Origin: SAR86 cluster bacterium
Lineage (GTDB): Bacteria; Pseudomonadota; Gammaproteobacteria; Magnimaribacterales; AG-339-G14
Length of the DNA: 64,000 bases
Assembly (NCBI GenBank): GCA_028135785.1
Contig: JAOIHS010000004.1
Coordinates: 1-64,000 of the forward strand
Direction: 5' to 3'
The translations under genes were made by a program, and so were the position numbers. Below, one piece after another: positions 62,889 through 64,000 of this stretch. The notes beneath the pieces are model-generated. The model was not told the DNA's origin and ran no database searches. It worked only from the letters and a program-made list of their open reading frames with translations. The first letter of the stretch is position 1. Each line of letters opens with the position of its first letter.

Positions 62889-62968
62889 TCATCCCCCCAG
62901 GATTTTTTTATTTAGTCAACAAAAGTACATCAATAAGAACTAACAAACAAGAGATATTTTTAAAAATT

Positions 62969-62987
62969 TAATGACATAATGTCATTA
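62969..62987. promoter_or_regulatory. 19-bp perfect palindrome TAATGACAT-A-ATGTCATTA between tesB and the receptor gene
   Basis: 9-bp arms with a 1-nt centre. Confidence 0.5.
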
Positions 62988-63006
62988 TAGCAATCCATTA
63001 ATTTTA

Positions 63007-63879
63007 TTATTTTAATGATCTAATTAAACCTTCTTGGACAGCAGAGGCCACTAAGATTCCTTCTTGAGTATAGATGTTTCCTCTATTAAAACCATTCGCA
63101 TTACTCGCGCTTGGACTATCGAGAGCATAAAGAAGCCATTCATCTGCTCTAAATTCTCTGTGAAACCACATTGCGTGATCTAGGCTCGCTGCTTGGATTG
63201 TTCTATTGAAAGCGCCCCATCCTATTCCATGTGGTTTTTGACAAGTACTCATTAAGCCCATATCGGATGCATAAGCTAAAACAGCTTGGTGAACTAGGTA
63301 ATTATCTGGCAATTTTCCTTTAGCTTTAATCCACATGTGTTTAACAGGAGGCCCTACTTCTTTAGTAAAAGGATCCCATGGCTCGACATTTTTAATTTCT
63401 ATAGGCTTATCTCTTAAAAATACATCTAGCATTTCTTTAGGAATCTTATCCTTAGCTTCTTCTCTAATCTGCCTATCACTTTTCAATGATTCAGGACCTG
63501 GCACATCTGGCATTTCAAATTGATGTTCGAAACCCTCTTCTTTAACCTTAAAGGAAACCGACATATTAAAAATGAATTCTCCGTTTTGAATTGCATTAAC
63601 AGTCCTTGTTGTAAAACTCTTTCCGTCTCTTATTCTTTCTACATTATAGAGAATTGGCATATCGATTCGCCCTGGTCTTAAAAAATATGCGTGTAAGGAA
63701 TGCGCAATCCTTGAAGATTCGACAGTCTGGTGCGCTGCGCTCAGCGCTTGACCTATAACCTGACCTCCAAAAACTCTTCCCCAAGCCGTTTGTTCGCTTT
63801 GACCGCGAAAAAGATTTTCTTCAAATTTTTCTAATGCCAAGGTTTTTACTAACTCATCTAGTAACTTTTGATCTGTCAT
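63007..63879 (-). CDS. tesB: Acyl-CoA thioesterase II
   Basis: FRGQSEQTAWGRVFGGQVIGQALSAAHQTV, SLHAYFLRPG, DHAMWFHREFRADEWLLY. Confidence 0.95.
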   Translation of the reverse strand: MTDQKLLDELVKTLALEKFEENLFRGQSEQTAWGRVFGGQVIGQALSAAHQTVESSRIAHSLHAYFLRPGRIDMPILYNVERIRDGKSFTTRTVNAIQNGEFIFNMSVSFKVKEEGFEHQFEMPDVPGPESLKSDRQIREEAKDKIPKEMLDVFLRDKPIEIKNVEPWDPFTKEVGPPVKHMWIKAKGKLPDNYLVHQAVLAYASDMGLMSTCQKPHGIGWGAFNRTIQAASLDHAMWFHREFRADEWLLYALDSPSASNANGFNRGNIYTQEGILVASAVQEGLIRSLK

Positions 63880-63881
63880 GT

Positions 63882-64000
63882 TTAATCCTTTATTGAATGA
63901 TCGACTGTTTTTGCAGGAGAGTCTGTAGATGGGTGCCCGACAATAACTGCAGGAACTCCAGCCACAGTGGTATTCATTGGAACATCTTCTAGCACCACGC
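63882..64000 (-). CDS. cysE: Serine O-acetyltransferase, C-terminal end (truncated by window edge)
   Basis: Minus-strand frame ...VVLEDVPMNTTVAGVPAVIVGHPSTDSPAKTVDHSIKD*; left-handed beta-helix end plus CysE-like GVPA.IVG.P tail. Confidence 0.75.
   Translation of the reverse strand, partial: VVLEDVPMNTTVAGVPAVIVGHPSTDSPAKTVDHSIKD

Overview
This 64 kb window is AT-rich, very compact and almost fully coding. It looks like a chromosomal segment of a streamlined marine gammaproteobacterium; SAR86-like is my inference from gene content and order and is not proven. I see no rRNA, tRNA, CRISPR array, IS element or prophage. Most genes are housekeeping: pntB/AB/AA, ubiG, rluB-scpB-scpA, nadE, a DAHP synthase, an RND efflux pair, xseB-ispA-dxs, thiL-pgpA, a thiolase, nth, glyA-nrdR-ribD-ribBX-ribH-nusB, purA-hisZ-hflC-hflK-miaA, glnB, waaA/lpxL, panBC, an ilvE/glycan-like cluster, pgm-argB-slmA, mrcA, aroK-aroB-gltB-gltD, a COG0523 GTPase, two TonB-dependent receptors (TBDRs), tesB and the cysE 3' end. 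The best lead is a two-gene cassette at 8002-9520, tightly coupled to the DAHP synthase gene. It pairs a winged-helix protein carrying two (perhaps three) DnaT-like modules with a protein resembling phage lambda replication protein P, with no other phage genes nearby. Other notable observations: (i) an in-frame stop that cuts off a conserved-looking C-terminal tail of the COG0523 GTPase; (ii) a decayed TBDR C-terminal remnant at about 22888-23015; (iii) a hairpin with the thiL start codon in its loop; (iv) a RibBA whose GTP cyclohydrolase II half has lost its zinc cysteines, in a rib operon without ribE; (v) loss of hfq-hflX and of pilMNOPQ/damX from otherwise canonical gene orders; (vi) an NtrC-like palindrome upstream of a gltB promoter; (vii) a toroid/methyltransferase/GT4 cluster of unknown product. 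All calls come from reading the sequence and remembered family motifs; no database search was run.
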